From contig JABMDH010000056.1 in the NCBI GenBank assembly GCA_015904075.1, forward strand, positions 19,317 through 33,287: 13,971 nt of DNA, in the 5' to 3' direction. Made by a program: the position numbers and the translations under genes. The DNA comes from Nitrospira sp. (GTDB lineage: Bacteria; Nitrospirota; Nitrospiria; Nitrospirales; Nitrospiraceae). Below the pieces are notes generated by a model. The model saw only the letters and a list, made by a program, of their open reading frames with translations. It did not search any database and was not told the origin of the DNA. Positions 7,031-13,971 of this stretch are shown here, piece by piece; position 1 is the first letter of the stretch, and every line of letters begins with the position of its first letter.

Positions 7031-7645
7031 ATGTCTATCATTCTGGCGGTCAACGGAGTTGTCGAGACGTATCCGGTTAAGCCGGCAGCCCAACGGCATA
7101 TGCAAGTCGACGGCATCGAAGCTCAAGGAAATAATGATCACCGGTCATCGTCGTCAGACCGGTCAAATGTTGCCGCACACAACGCATATCAACAGCAGGC
7201 CAATCAAGACCAGCACGCAAAGCCGGTTCTTTTCGCCCGCGATCTGATGACATCGCCGGTCCTGACTCTCTCCTCGGACAGCACCGTGAGCGATGCCTGG
7301 ACCATCATGACACACAAAGGATTCCGCCACATTCCAATCACCTCGATGCACGGCACCCTCGTAGGAATGGTATCTGATCGCGATCTTCTACGCCATGCGC
7401 CCGGTCTGAGCACCGGCACAGTCCCTGCCCACGCTGCACATCATCGATTAGCAGAGATCATGGTCACACGGGTCATATCGGCGACTCCTGCGACAGATAT
7501 TCGTGAAATCGCCCGGACCATGCTGAGTGAGCGAATCCATGCCGTGTCCATTCTCGATGGGACCCGCCGTCTTGTCGGTATTTTGTCTGCACGCGATCTC
7601 TTACGTGCCATCGCCAACCACGGCCCCCTCGAACTGTGGACTTGA
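7031..7645 (+). CDS. CBS-domain pair protein
   Basis: This 204-residue cytoplasmic protein starts at ATG 7031, seven bases after GAGGAG. Two CBS repeats are clear: LFARDLMTSPVLTL to VSDRDLLRHA (about 68-123) and LAEIMVTRVISATPA to LSARDLLRAI (about 140-194). Both end in the S-x-R-D-L-L motif typical of nucleotide-binding CBS modules, so AMP, ATP or S-adenosyl compounds are likely ligands. The first 35 residues (MSIILAVNGVVETYPVKPAA and on) form a separate compact segment, followed by a polar, Gln/Ser-rich linker (36-64). There is no catalytic domain. It lies 130 bp before the BcsA-like gene on the same strand, suggesting it senses energy or nucleotide state for that system; this is inference. 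Confidence 0.9.
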   Translation: MSIILAVNGVVETYPVKPAAQRHMQVDGIEAQGNNDHRSSSSDRSNVAAHNAYQQQANQDQHAKPVLFARDLMTSPVLTLSSDSTVSDAWTIMTHKGFRHIPITSMHGTLVGMVSDRDLLRHAPGLSTGTVPAHAAHHRLAEIMVTRVISATPATDIREIARTMLSERIHAVSILDGTRRLVGILSARDLLRAIANHGPLELWT

Positions 7646-7775
7646 CCCCCTCTCATCATCGATTCCAACCTACGCTCCCAATGAGATCACCCGTCTATCC
7701 AACGAGTTGGTTCGCCCACCCCCCAAAGGCAGGGATCCATCCGTAGGGTAGATCTGTCGATGATCCTGTAATAAG

Positions 7776-10154
7776 GTGATACCCATTGGGAAGACCTCTG
7801 TCCCCTGGTTTCTTTTCATGACATATAGTTACATGACGCTGATCAACGAGTTTTTCAGCACCCCCATCGCCGCCGGAGTTTCTGCGGTCGCGCTTTTACT
7901 GATTGGTCTGCTCACAAGATCAGACCGGAATCGCCGCTGGGTGCTCCTGCTTAGCCTATTCCTCTATGCCCGGTATATGGTCTGGCGGGCGCTGTACACC
8001 TTGCCGACGGATGACCTGAGCAGTATGGCCGTCGGCGGGATCGTCTACCTGGCAGAGCTGTACGGACTCTGCCAGTTTTGTTTTTTTGCCTTTCAATCCG
8101 CGTCATTAACCGATCGCCAACCGCCCCCGCTCACGACCTATCCCACAGTCGATATCATGGTCACGGTGGTGGACGAACCGCTGCCGTTGCTCCGGCAAAC
8201 ACTGGTGGGATGCCTGTCGCAGGAGTATCCGCGTGACCGGTTCAAGGTCTACGTCCTCGATGACGGCCATCGAGACGACGCTAAACAACTGGCGACGACG
8301 TTAGGATGCGGCTACTTACGACGGCCGGACCTTCCGCGCCATGCGAAAGCTGGAAATTTAAACCATGCGCTCCGGATGACAGACAGTGACCTCGTCGCTG
8401 TATTTGATGTGGACCATATACCGGCCCGAACATTCCTGAAAGAGACCATCGGTTTTTTTGACGACCCGGACGTCGCATTTGTTCAAACTCCCCATCATTT
8501 CTATAACCCGGACATTTTCCAGCGAAATCTTCGAGTCGGCAACCATGTAAAGAACGAGCAAGCCCTGTTCTTTCGAACTCTGCAGGCAGGACGCGATTCC
8601 CACAACAGTGCATTTTTTGCCGGCAGCGGGGGCCTGTTACGGCGCACGCCTCTGGAGGAGATCGGGGGATTCCAGACACAGACCATCAACGAAGACATCC
8701 ACACCAGCATGGCGCTGCATGCCAAGGGGTATAAGTCCTGTTACCTCAATCGTGTGCTTTCCGCCGGACTGATGCCGGAAACGTTCGAGGGGTACCTGAA
8801 GCAACGAAAACGCTGGGCCATGGGATGTATCCAGGTCCTGCTACGAGATAATCCGCTCACAAAACGAGGACTGACGTTAGCTCAGCGGATCGATTATTTT
8901 GGTTCAATATTCTACTTCTTTTTGGGGATCCCCCGTCTCATCTGTCTGGTCGCGCCTCTCTTCAGTCTTCTCCTTAGTACCTCTCCGATCCACGCGGATA
9001 CCGTTCAGCTGATGCTCTATTTCTTTTCGTTCTACATCGCCTCGGCCCTGGTGATGCGCCCCATCAGCCATGGCTCTCGCAATCCGTTCTGGTCTGACAT
9101 CTATGAGATCGCCATGTGCTTCGCCTTAAGCGCTGAGGCCCTCAAAGCCCTCTCTGCACCGCGCAGAGAACGGCCGTTCGAAGTCACCCCTAAAGGGCAA
9201 CGCGTAAAAAAGAACGTATCCACAGAACTTTCACTGGCTTGGCCTCACCTGCTCACATTCGGTCTGCTGATTGGAGGGCTGGTCTTCGGATTCCAACGCC
9301 TGCAACACGAGGCAAGCGAACCCGGTCTTTCAATCAGCCTCGTTTGGGGAACCGCCAATCTGTTGTTTCTGACCATTGCCATGTTCGTTGCCAATGAACA
9401 AACGCAAGGACGACAAGCATTTCGGCTCAAGCGCGATTTCGCAAGCGAGTTGTATGTAGACGGAACGTCTGTCACTGCACGCATTCTCAATATCAATCAA
9501 CATGGTGCCGGGTTGTCTTTAGAGCAACCCGTCTTTACAGCCCAGGACTTTGTTACGCTACTCTTGACATCACCCGGCGGCCACATCGTGCGAGTGACCG
9601 GAAAGATCGTCCGACAGGAACGGTTGCCTTCCGGCAGAATCGCGGCTGGCCTTCACTTCACCGACCTCGATGATGCGACGCAACACGTGCTGGTCGATAA
9701 AATTTTTGGTGATCCGGCTCCCTGGGAGGAGAGCTATCAGTTGAGACCGGGGATCTCCAGTAGCCTACGATCATTAGTCCATGCGCTCACCGTTCCCTGG
9801 AGATCTTTCTCATGGGACCGACGCCGATCGTTACGACTCCTCAGCGGGATGCCTTGTCAGCTAAATACTTCTGCGCATGTGCTCACAGGCACGTTGCGCG
9901 ACCTGTCCTTTACCGGCGTCAGCGCCTCATTCCCTTTGAACCTAAAAGGGTCCCTCGACAGCGGCCTCTTGGAACTGCCACAGATCACGCTCAAGGTCAG
10001 CCCGGTCTCGCTAGCTCGCCGACGCAGAAAAACCTCTGTACGTTTTAAGGTGGACAGCATCGTGCGGGGTGAGGAAGAGTGGCGCAAACTACACGACCGA
10101 CAATGGCGACAGTCACGATCGAACACCCACGACAAAATCGGCGTAGACGCATAA
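7776..10154 (+). CDS. bcsA: BcsA-like cellulose/beta-glucan synthase with two C-terminal PilZ domains
   Basis: This 792-residue inner-membrane family 2 glycosyltransferase has N-terminal membrane helices (about 31-47, 55-74 and 86-108), then a cytosolic GT2 domain: VLDDG (160-164), DVDH (211-214), NED (305-307, where BcsA usually has TED) and QRKRW (343-347). Membrane helices follow, then the FEVTPK gating-loop motif (468-473) and two more helices (about 488-506 and 518-539). It would polymerise UDP-glucose into beta-1,4-glucan and extrude it. PilZ domain 1 has R546-x-x-x-R550 but a changed second motif (N572-I-N-Q-H-G577). PilZ domain 2 has R683-x-x-x-R687 and canonical D709-L-S-F-T-G714. 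Tandem PilZ domains are unusual for BcsA. The start is uncertain: GTG 7776 opens the frame, ATG 7818 and 7833 are alternatives, and none has a good ribosome site. No bcsB is visible. Confidence 0.9.
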   Translation: MIPIGKTSVPWFLFMTYSYMTLINEFFSTPIAAGVSAVALLLIGLLTRSDRNRRWVLLLSLFLYARYMVWRALYTLPTDDLSSMAVGGIVYLAELYGLCQFCFFAFQSASLTDRQPPPLTTYPTVDIMVTVVDEPLPLLRQTLVGCLSQEYPRDRFKVYVLDDGHRDDAKQLATTLGCGYLRRPDLPRHAKAGNLNHALRMTDSDLVAVFDVDHIPARTFLKETIGFFDDPDVAFVQTPHHFYNPDIFQRNLRVGNHVKNEQALFFRTLQAGRDSHNSAFFAGSGGLLRRTPLEEIGGFQTQTINEDIHTSMALHAKGYKSCYLNRVLSAGLMPETFEGYLKQRKRWAMGCIQVLLRDNPLTKRGLTLAQRIDYFGSIFYFFLGIPRLICLVAPLFSLLLSTSPIHADTVQLMLYFFSFYIASALVMRPISHGSRNPFWSDIYEIAMCFALSAEALKALSAPRRERPFEVTPKGQRVKKNVSTELSLAWPHLLTFGLLIGGLVFGFQRLQHEASEPGLSISLVWGTANLLFLTIAMFVANEQTQGRQAFRLKRDFASELYVDGTSVTARILNINQHGAGLSLEQPVFTAQDFVTLLLTSPGGHIVRVTGKIVRQERLPSGRIAAGLHFTDLDDATQHVLVDKIFGDPAPWEESYQLRPGISSSLRSLVHALTVPWRSFSWDRRRSLRLLSGMPCQLNTSAHVLTGTLRDLSFTGVSASFPLNLKGSLDSGLLELPQITLKVSPVSLARRRRKTSVRFKVDSIVRGEEEWRKLHDRQWRQSRSNTHDKIGVDA

Positions 10155-10336
10155 GTAGACCTTCGATTGATCCCCGGCGCAAAGAACCGGTCGGATCATG
10201 AAACCGCAACGAGTCGACATCGGTGTTGTCCTTGTCGAGGTGTGATGTGCCAATCGGCCAATGCGACACCCCGGATACGTGGGAGCATCACCCGGGTCCG
10301 ATTTCACATCGCAGATGTTCAAGAAGGAGAACAACA

Positions 10337-11038
10337 ATGGCGCGATTACTATTGCTCCTGCTGACAACGATGACCCTGACAGTCCTGCCCGTTCCCACAA
10401 AGGCAGGAGATCTGTTCACCGGGTTTCAACTCGACAACAAAAGCCAATACTTCGGGTATATGGGCATTCGGACACCAGTCTTACAGATTCGGGAAGGAAC
10501 GAATCTCTTCGTGCAGGCCATGACCGCCGGACTCGGTTATAGCTCTGTGAGTAACGGGAGAATCCTGGATACCAATGTGCAGTTTATCGTCCCGTCTTTC
10601 GGTATCTCTCAAACCTTCGGCCGCGTGACCGTCTCGGCATTGGCTGGGCCGCAACTGCGGCGTATCGAGGAAGAGCGGCTGAACGCACACTCCGTAACAG
10701 ACCATCAAATCGGAGCGTTCGCGCAAGTCGAAGCAATGTATTGGCACGAAAAGGGCAGCCTGCACGCCATCGGGTCCTATGCCGACCTCGATAACTATTT
10801 CTGGGGCCGCCTACGAGGGAAACTGCTTGCCCGCCAGGCCACCAGCGGCTGTTGCAGCACCTATGTAGGATGGGACGTTGCCGGTATGGGCAACGGAGAT
10901 TTTCGTGCGGTACAGACCGGACCGTTGATCGAAGTGCCGATCGGGAAATTCCACGTGCTCGCCAAAAGCGGCTATCAACACAGCACCTCGTTCCATAGCG
11001 GGGTCTATGGGGGTGTTGAAGTCTACCTCCCCTTCTAG
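10337..11038 (+). CDS. BcsS-like outer-membrane cellulose biosynthesis protein
   Basis: ATG 10337 follows AAGGAG with seven-base spacing, which fixes the start. The 233-residue product has a clear signal peptide (MARLLLLLLTTMTLTVLPVP, cleavage near TKAG/D). The mature part is a series of short alternating strands with aromatic girdle residues: GDLFTGFQLDNKSQYFGYMG, a GLGYSS strand, QIGAFAQVEAMYW, IGSYADLDNYFWGRLRG, and a terminal strand GVYGGVEVYLPF ending in F, as outer-membrane barrels do. The start, the N-Y-F-W-G-R-L-R segment and the size resemble the BcsS family found near bcsA. The position, 182 bp after the synthase on the same strand, supports a role in export or anchoring of the glucan. 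The family assignment is from memory of its pattern. The stop codon's last base is the first base of a repeat element. Confidence 0.6.
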   Translation: MARLLLLLLTTMTLTVLPVPTKAGDLFTGFQLDNKSQYFGYMGIRTPVLQIREGTNLFVQAMTAGLGYSSVSNGRILDTNVQFIVPSFGISQTFGRVTVSALAGPQLRRIEEERLNAHSVTDHQIGAFAQVEAMYWHEKGSLHAIGSYADLDNYFWGRLRGKLLARQATSGCCSTYVGWDVAGMGNGDFRAVQTGPLIEVPIGKFHVLAKSGYQHSTSFHSGVYGGVEVYLPF

Positions 11039-11161
11039 CAGGATGCTGAAAACGTCCGCCAGCGGCGTTCTCGCAGCGCTCCGAGGCTCAACGTACCGAA
11101 GCGTACGCCTCGCCTGTTCGCTCGCTGCGGCCTTGCTGAACGGCCATTTTGAGCATCCTGC
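11038..11161 (+). repeat. 124-bp dispersed repeat with terminal inverted repeats, copy 1
   Basis: The element begins GCAGGATGCTGAAAA and ends TTTTGAGCATCCTGC; these ends are inverted repeats with one mismatch in 15. Internally GAGGC and CGTAC (11082-11096) face GTACG and CCTC (11103-11111), so the whole can fold into a long imperfect hairpin. It is about 85-90% identical to the inverted copy at 13394-13517. It encodes no transposase; open frames across it are artefacts. It resembles a MITE or REP-type element. It starts on the last base of the upstream stop codon and lies in the convergent gap between the BcsS-like and MEKHLA genes. The remaining gap to 11242 shows nothing else. Confidence 0.88.
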
Positions 11162-11242
11162 GACTGTGACCCCGTCCGCACCATTCGACGAAATTTCCAG
11201 GATGTTTTATGCCTAAACAGAGTTTTCCCGCAGCCTGCTAGC

Positions 11243-11713
11243 TTACGGCACCCTCGACCATCGTGAGAACGTCGCAGCCTGGCCGAGGGACCGGCCCTGC
11301 GTATCCAGAACAGTCCATACCACGGCATCTTCGACAAGAAATCGGCGCCCCGTTGCTGAAATGCGCACGCCTCGGTAGCAATCATAATACCCCTGCTCTT
11401 CTACCTGACGGAGCATACGCGCACGCTCGGCTCGATTCATCGGTTCGGCGGTGAGATGCGACGGTGTACGAGTCAACAGGTCCCACGTCATCTCCCAGAG
11501 ATCAAGCGCCGCCTGATTCCCGTAATTCAGAATCGGGTCCGGCTCCGTCCCATGCGATACGACAACGAAGGGGGCGGCAAAGAGCGCTTCCGCTTGATCT
11601 GCAATCGAGTCAGATCCAACGAGCAAGTCTCGGCCGATCCAATGGTGATAACTGTCGAGCACCTGCTTCGACCAGGCAATGACTGATGGGAGCGCCCAGA
11701 TAAGAGGAGTCAT
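11243..11713 (-). CDS. MEKHLA-domain protein (PAS-like)
   Basis: From ATG 11711-11713 the product has 156 residues. A 53-codon open extension upstream reads as non-protein and overlaps the leuC control region. The body follows the MEKHLA domain pattern: SYHHWIGRDLL (21-31), EALFAAPFVVVSHGTEPDPI (42-61), LNYGNQAALDLWEMTWDLL (62-80), TAEPMNRAERARML (88-101) and GVRISATGRRFLVEDAVVW (115-133). The domain is PAS-like; it occurs alone in bacteria and at the C-terminus of plant HD-ZIP III factors, and its ligand is unknown. It is cytoplasmic, with no membrane segment. It is transcribed divergently from leuC with a 168-bp gap, so the two may share a control region. No clear ribosome site is visible. 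Confidence 0.85.
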   Translation of the reverse strand: MTPLIWALPSVIAWSKQVLDSYHHWIGRDLLVGSDSIADQAEALFAAPFVVVSHGTEPDPILNYGNQAALDLWEMTWDLLTRTPSHLTAEPMNRAERARMLRQVEEQGYYDCYRGVRISATGRRFLVEDAVVWTVLDTQGRSLGQAATFSRWSRVP

Positions 11714-11806
11714 ACGCTGCACTGTCGGATCAATACCCGGTGCAATGAAGCCGGATGATCCTTCTGCTAACACGGACAGCAGCACGACGCAAGGGACAGC
11801 CGGTCC

Positions 11807-11836
11807 CTGGCATGCAACCGACCGCCTATGTATAAT
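11807..11836 (+). promoter_or_regulatory. Promoter upstream of leuC
   Basis: A perfect TATAAT lies at 11831-11836. A -35-like CTGGCA (11807-11812, four of six consensus) stands 18 bp before it. The implied leader is about 40 nt, too short for a leucine attenuator peptide. A small GGGAC/GTCCC inverted repeat just upstream (about 11793-11807) could be an operator but is unproven. Confidence 0.6.
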
Positions 11837-11881
11837 AGGAGGCATTCTGCATTCGGTGAATACACTCAACAAGGATTTGTT

Positions 11882-13285
11882 ATGGCAGGCTCGACCTTAC
11901 TCGATAAAATCTGGGAATCCCATGTCGTTCGCTCAGAACCGGACGGGACTACACTGCTGTATATCGATCGGCAGCTCGTCCATGAAGTGACCTCTCCTCA
12001 AGCATTTGAAGGATTGAAGCTTGCCGGACGCCGGCCGCGGCGAGCCGTAGCGACCCTTGCGGTGCCCGATCACAATGTCCCGACCACCGACCGGAAACTT
12101 GCAATTGCTGACCCGATCAGCGCCAAACAGATCCAAACCCTGGAGGACAATTGCCGGGATTTTGGGATCACGCTGTACGGCATGAACGACATCCGGCAAG
12201 GCGTCGTCCATGTCATCGGGCCCGAGCAAGGATTCACACTGCCGGGCACGACGATCGTCTGCGGAGACTCTCACACATCGACCCACGGGGCATTCGGAGC
12301 GCTGGCGTTCGGCATCGGCACCAGCGAAGTCGAACATGTGCTGGCAACCCAATGCTTGATTCAAAAGCGGCCGAAGACGATGGAAATCCGCGTCGACGGC
12401 GTGCTGTCGGATCGATGCTCGGCCAAAGACATCATCCTCGCTATTATCGGCAAGATCGGCACAGCCGGGGGAACCGGCTACGTGATCGAGTATACGGGAT
12501 CGGCCATTCGCGCCCTGAGCATGGAAGGGCGGATGACGCTCTGCAATATGTCGATTGAGGGCGGAGCCCGCGCCGGCATGGTCGCTCCGGATGAAAAAAC
12601 GATTGCCTATATCAAGGGGCGTCCGCTCGCGCCCAAAGGCGACCTCTTCGAACAAGCCGTCAAAGCCTGGCACGATCTCAAGACTGATGCGGAGGCCCGG
12701 TATGACGTAACGGTCACCTTGCGGGCGGAGGACATTGCGCCTCAAGTCAGCTGGGGAACCAATCCCGGCATGGTGGTCGGCGTGGATCAGACTGTGCCGG
12801 ACCCCAAAACAATCTCCGACGAGAACACGAAGCACGCGACGGAACGGGCGCTGGAATACATGGGGCTCACTCCCAACATGCCGATCACCGACATCACGAT
12901 CGACAAAGTATTTATCGGCTCCTGCACCAACTCCAGAATCGAGGACCTCCGTCTCGCCGCAAGCCTCGCCAAGGGCAAACAGGTGGCGAAAACGGTCCAT
13001 GCCATGGTGGTACCCGGGTCGGGACTCGTCAAGCAGCAAGCGGAGGCGGAAGGACTGGACCGTGTGTTCCGTGAGGCCGGATTTGAATGGCGCGAAGCAG
13101 GTTGCAGCATGTGTCTGGCCATGAATGCCGACGTGCTCCAGCCGGGCGAACGTTGCGCCTCCACCAGTAATCGAAACTTCGAGGGCCGCCAGGGGGCAGG
13201 CGGCCGAACACATCTGGTGTCGCCGGCTATGGCGGTCGCTGCTGCGATCGAAGGGCACTTTGTGGATATCAGAAACTGGCCATGA
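11882..13285 (+). CDS. leuC: 3-isopropylmalate dehydratase, large subunit
   Basis: LeuC with LeuD isomerises 2-isopropylmalate to 3-isopropylmalate in leucine synthesis. The start is ATG 11882, six bases after AAGGA (11871-11875); an 18-codon upstream extension is not conserved. The 467-residue product is full length for the bacterial LeuC type: [13 protein letters not shown] (4-16), [11 protein letters not shown] (61-71 region), [20 protein letters not shown], the [4Fe-4S] ligands C348 in [11 protein letters not shown] and C408, C411 in CSMCLAMN, and the [16 protein letters not shown] substrate-binding segment. Aconitase-family catalytic residues are in place. leuD follows after 245 bp, a gap enlarged by a repeat element. 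A long open frame on the opposite strand is a composition shadow. Confidence 0.97.
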   Translation: MAGSTLLDKIWESHVVRSEPDGTTLLYIDRQLVHEVTSPQAFEGLKLAGRRPRRAVATLAVPDHNVPTTDRKLAIADPISAKQIQTLEDNCRDFGITLYGMNDIRQGVVHVIGPEQGFTLPGTTIVCGDSHTSTHGAFGALAFGIGTSEVEHVLATQCLIQKRPKTMEIRVDGVLSDRCSAKDIILAIIGKIGTAGGTGYVIEYTGSAIRALSMEGRMTLCNMSIEGGARAGMVAPDEKTIAYIKGRPLAPKGDLFEQAVKAWHDLKTDAEARYDVTVTLRAEDIAPQVSWGTNPGMVVGVDQTVPDPKTISDENTKHATERALEYMGLTPNMPITDITIDKVFIGSCTNSRIEDLRLAASLAKGKQVAKTVHAMVVPGSGLVKQQAEAEGLDRVFREAGFEWREAGCSMCLAMNADVLQPGERCASTSNRNFEGRQGAGGRTHLVSPAMAVAAAIEGHFVDIRNWP

Positions 13286-13393
13286 GCCGCGCCGCCTTAC
13301 GCCTCACGTTTCACGCCAACAGGGTGCAAGCAAACTTGAATATAGATATAACATCGTTGGCATATTACAGATGACGCTAATGACCAAATTAAA

Positions 13394-13517
13394 TCAGGAT
13401 GCTCTAAATGGCCGTTCAGCAAGGCCACAGCGAGCGAAGAGGCGAGGCGTACGCTCCGGCACGTTGAGCTTCTGAGCGATGTGAGAACGACGCTGGCGGA
13501 CTTTTTCAGCATCCTGC
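13394..13517 (-). repeat. 124-bp dispersed repeat, copy 2, between leuC and leuD
   Basis: This is the same element as at 11038-11161 but inverted. Its ends are TCAGGATGCTCTAAA and TTTTTCAGCATCCTGC. Read on the minus strand it aligns without gaps over 124 bp with copy 1; differences include a C-to-A change after the AAAA block and some G-U-compatible changes in the central stem. The leuD ribosome site (ACGAGG) comes immediately after it. The rest of the leuC-leuD gap (13286-13393) is AT-rich and shows a weak TATAAC at 13347-13352, but no gene. Confidence 0.88.
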
Positions 13518-13530
13518 TAACGAGGAACCC

Positions 13531-13971
13531 ATGCAAGCCTTTACTACGCTCACCGGATTAGTCGCTCCGCTCGATCGGGTCAACGTCGACACGGACCAGA
13601 TTATTCCCAAACAGTTTTTGAAGACAATCAAGCGGACCGGCCTTCGCGAAGGACTGTTTTTCGATTGGCGCAGGAAGAAAGATGGATCACCGGATCCCAA
13701 CTTCTTTTTGAATCAAGCCCGCTATCAGGGTGCCACGATCTTGTTGACCCGTGATAACTTCGGCAGCGGCTCATCCCGCGAACATGCGCCATGGGCCTTG
13801 CTCGATCAGGGGTTCCGCTGTGTGATCGCTCCAAGCTTCGCCGACATTTTTTACAACAATTGTTTTCAGAACGGAATCTTACCCGTCGTTCTGCAAGCGG
13901 ACGAAGTGCTGTCCATCATGAAAGACGTCACCGGCACAGAGGGATATCGACTCACCGTCGATCTCGGCGAC
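13531..13971 (+). CDS. leuD: 3-isopropylmalate dehydratase, small subunit (runs off the window)
   Basis: The first 147 codons are present; bacterial LeuD is about 190-210 residues, so the C-terminus is outside. ATG 13531 follows ACGAGG. Landmark motifs are [13 protein letters not shown] (18-30), [18 protein letters not shown] (73-90) and [20 protein letters not shown] (99-118), the swivelling substrate-recognition domain of the aconitase family. It forms a heterodimer with LeuC. It is probably cotranscribed with leuC, but the 124-bp repeat in the 245-bp gap could alter mRNA stability or the relative yield of the two subunits. Confidence 0.96.
   Translation, partial: MQAFTTLTGLVAPLDRVNVDTDQIIPKQFLKTIKRTGLREGLFFDWRRKKDGSPDPNFFLNQARYQGATILLTRDNFGSGSSREHAPWALLDQGFRCVIAPSFADIFYNNCFQNGILPVVLQADEVLSIMKDVTGTEGYRLTVDLGD

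Noticed and set aside
10155..10336. Possible riboswitch or small gene between bcsA and the BcsS-like gene
   Set aside because: I found no GEMM-type c-di-GMP riboswitch core or clear terminator; only the strong ribosome site before 10337 is supported.
11007..11216. Open frames across the 124-bp repeats, with similar predicted peptides from both copies
   Set aside because: The similarity follows from the repeat DNA itself. The frames lack ribosome sites and the element has a hairpin/TIR structure.
11714..11872. Upstream extension of the MEKHLA protein
   Set aside because: It overlaps the leuC promoter and has no family similarity; the ATG at 11711-11713 gives a normal length.
11933..13258. 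A 441-codon open frame on the strand opposite leuC
   Set aside because: It is a GC-composition shadow; leuC on the other strand is full length with all motifs, and the shadow product has no recognisable domain or ribosome site.

Overview
The window reads as a bacterial chromosome segment of moderately high GC, and most resembles Nitrospira or another Nitrospirota. This is inferred from the gene content and the style of the proteins: a BcsA-like synthase with a BcsS-like barrel, a YfhL-type ferredoxin, a MEKHLA-domain protein and short dispersed repeats. No rRNA, tRNA, CRISPR array or transposase gene was seen.

Layout. Positions 1-4860 are all on the minus strand. In transcription order they hold a membrane-anchored DUF192 protein, a small Rieske ferredoxin with an internal 99-bp tandem duplication, a chagasin (I42)-like protein, a D-amino-acid aminotransferase (dat), an intrinsic terminator, then infB, a DUF503/YlxP protein and the first codons of rbfA. 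The last three are the familiar translation/ribosome-maturation block, but rimP and nusA are absent and infB lacks a normal 5' end. Positions 5063-5410 (+) hold a YfhL-type dicluster ferredoxin with a good promoter, a good ribosome site and a terminator. Positions 5611-6098 (-) hold a secreted cupredoxin whose signal-peptide region is frameshifted by an exact 11-bp tandem duplication. Positions 6292-6744 (-) hold a lipoprotein of unknown role.

Positions 7031-11038 (+) look like an exopolysaccharide module: a CBS-domain protein, a BcsA-like synthase with two C-terminal PilZ domains, and a BcsS-like outer-membrane protein. Just before the CBS gene (6796-6876) lies a remnant matching the extreme C-terminus of the synthase, as if a paralogue had been deleted. 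Positions 11243-11713 (-) hold a MEKHLA-domain protein. Positions 11882-13285 (leuC) and 13531 to the window end (leuD, partial) encode the two subunits of isopropylmalate isomerase for leucine synthesis.

Two copies of a 124-bp repeat with near-perfect 15-bp terminal inverted repeats sit in opposite orientation at 11038-11161 and 13394-13517. They flank the MEKHLA gene and leuC, and the second separates leuC from leuD. The most striking feature overall is the number of recent-looking rearrangements: two exact tandem duplications inside genes, a truncated infB joined to a foreign terminator, a gene remnant and the paired repeats. These are either real genome plasticity or assembly faults, and reads across the junctions would decide.
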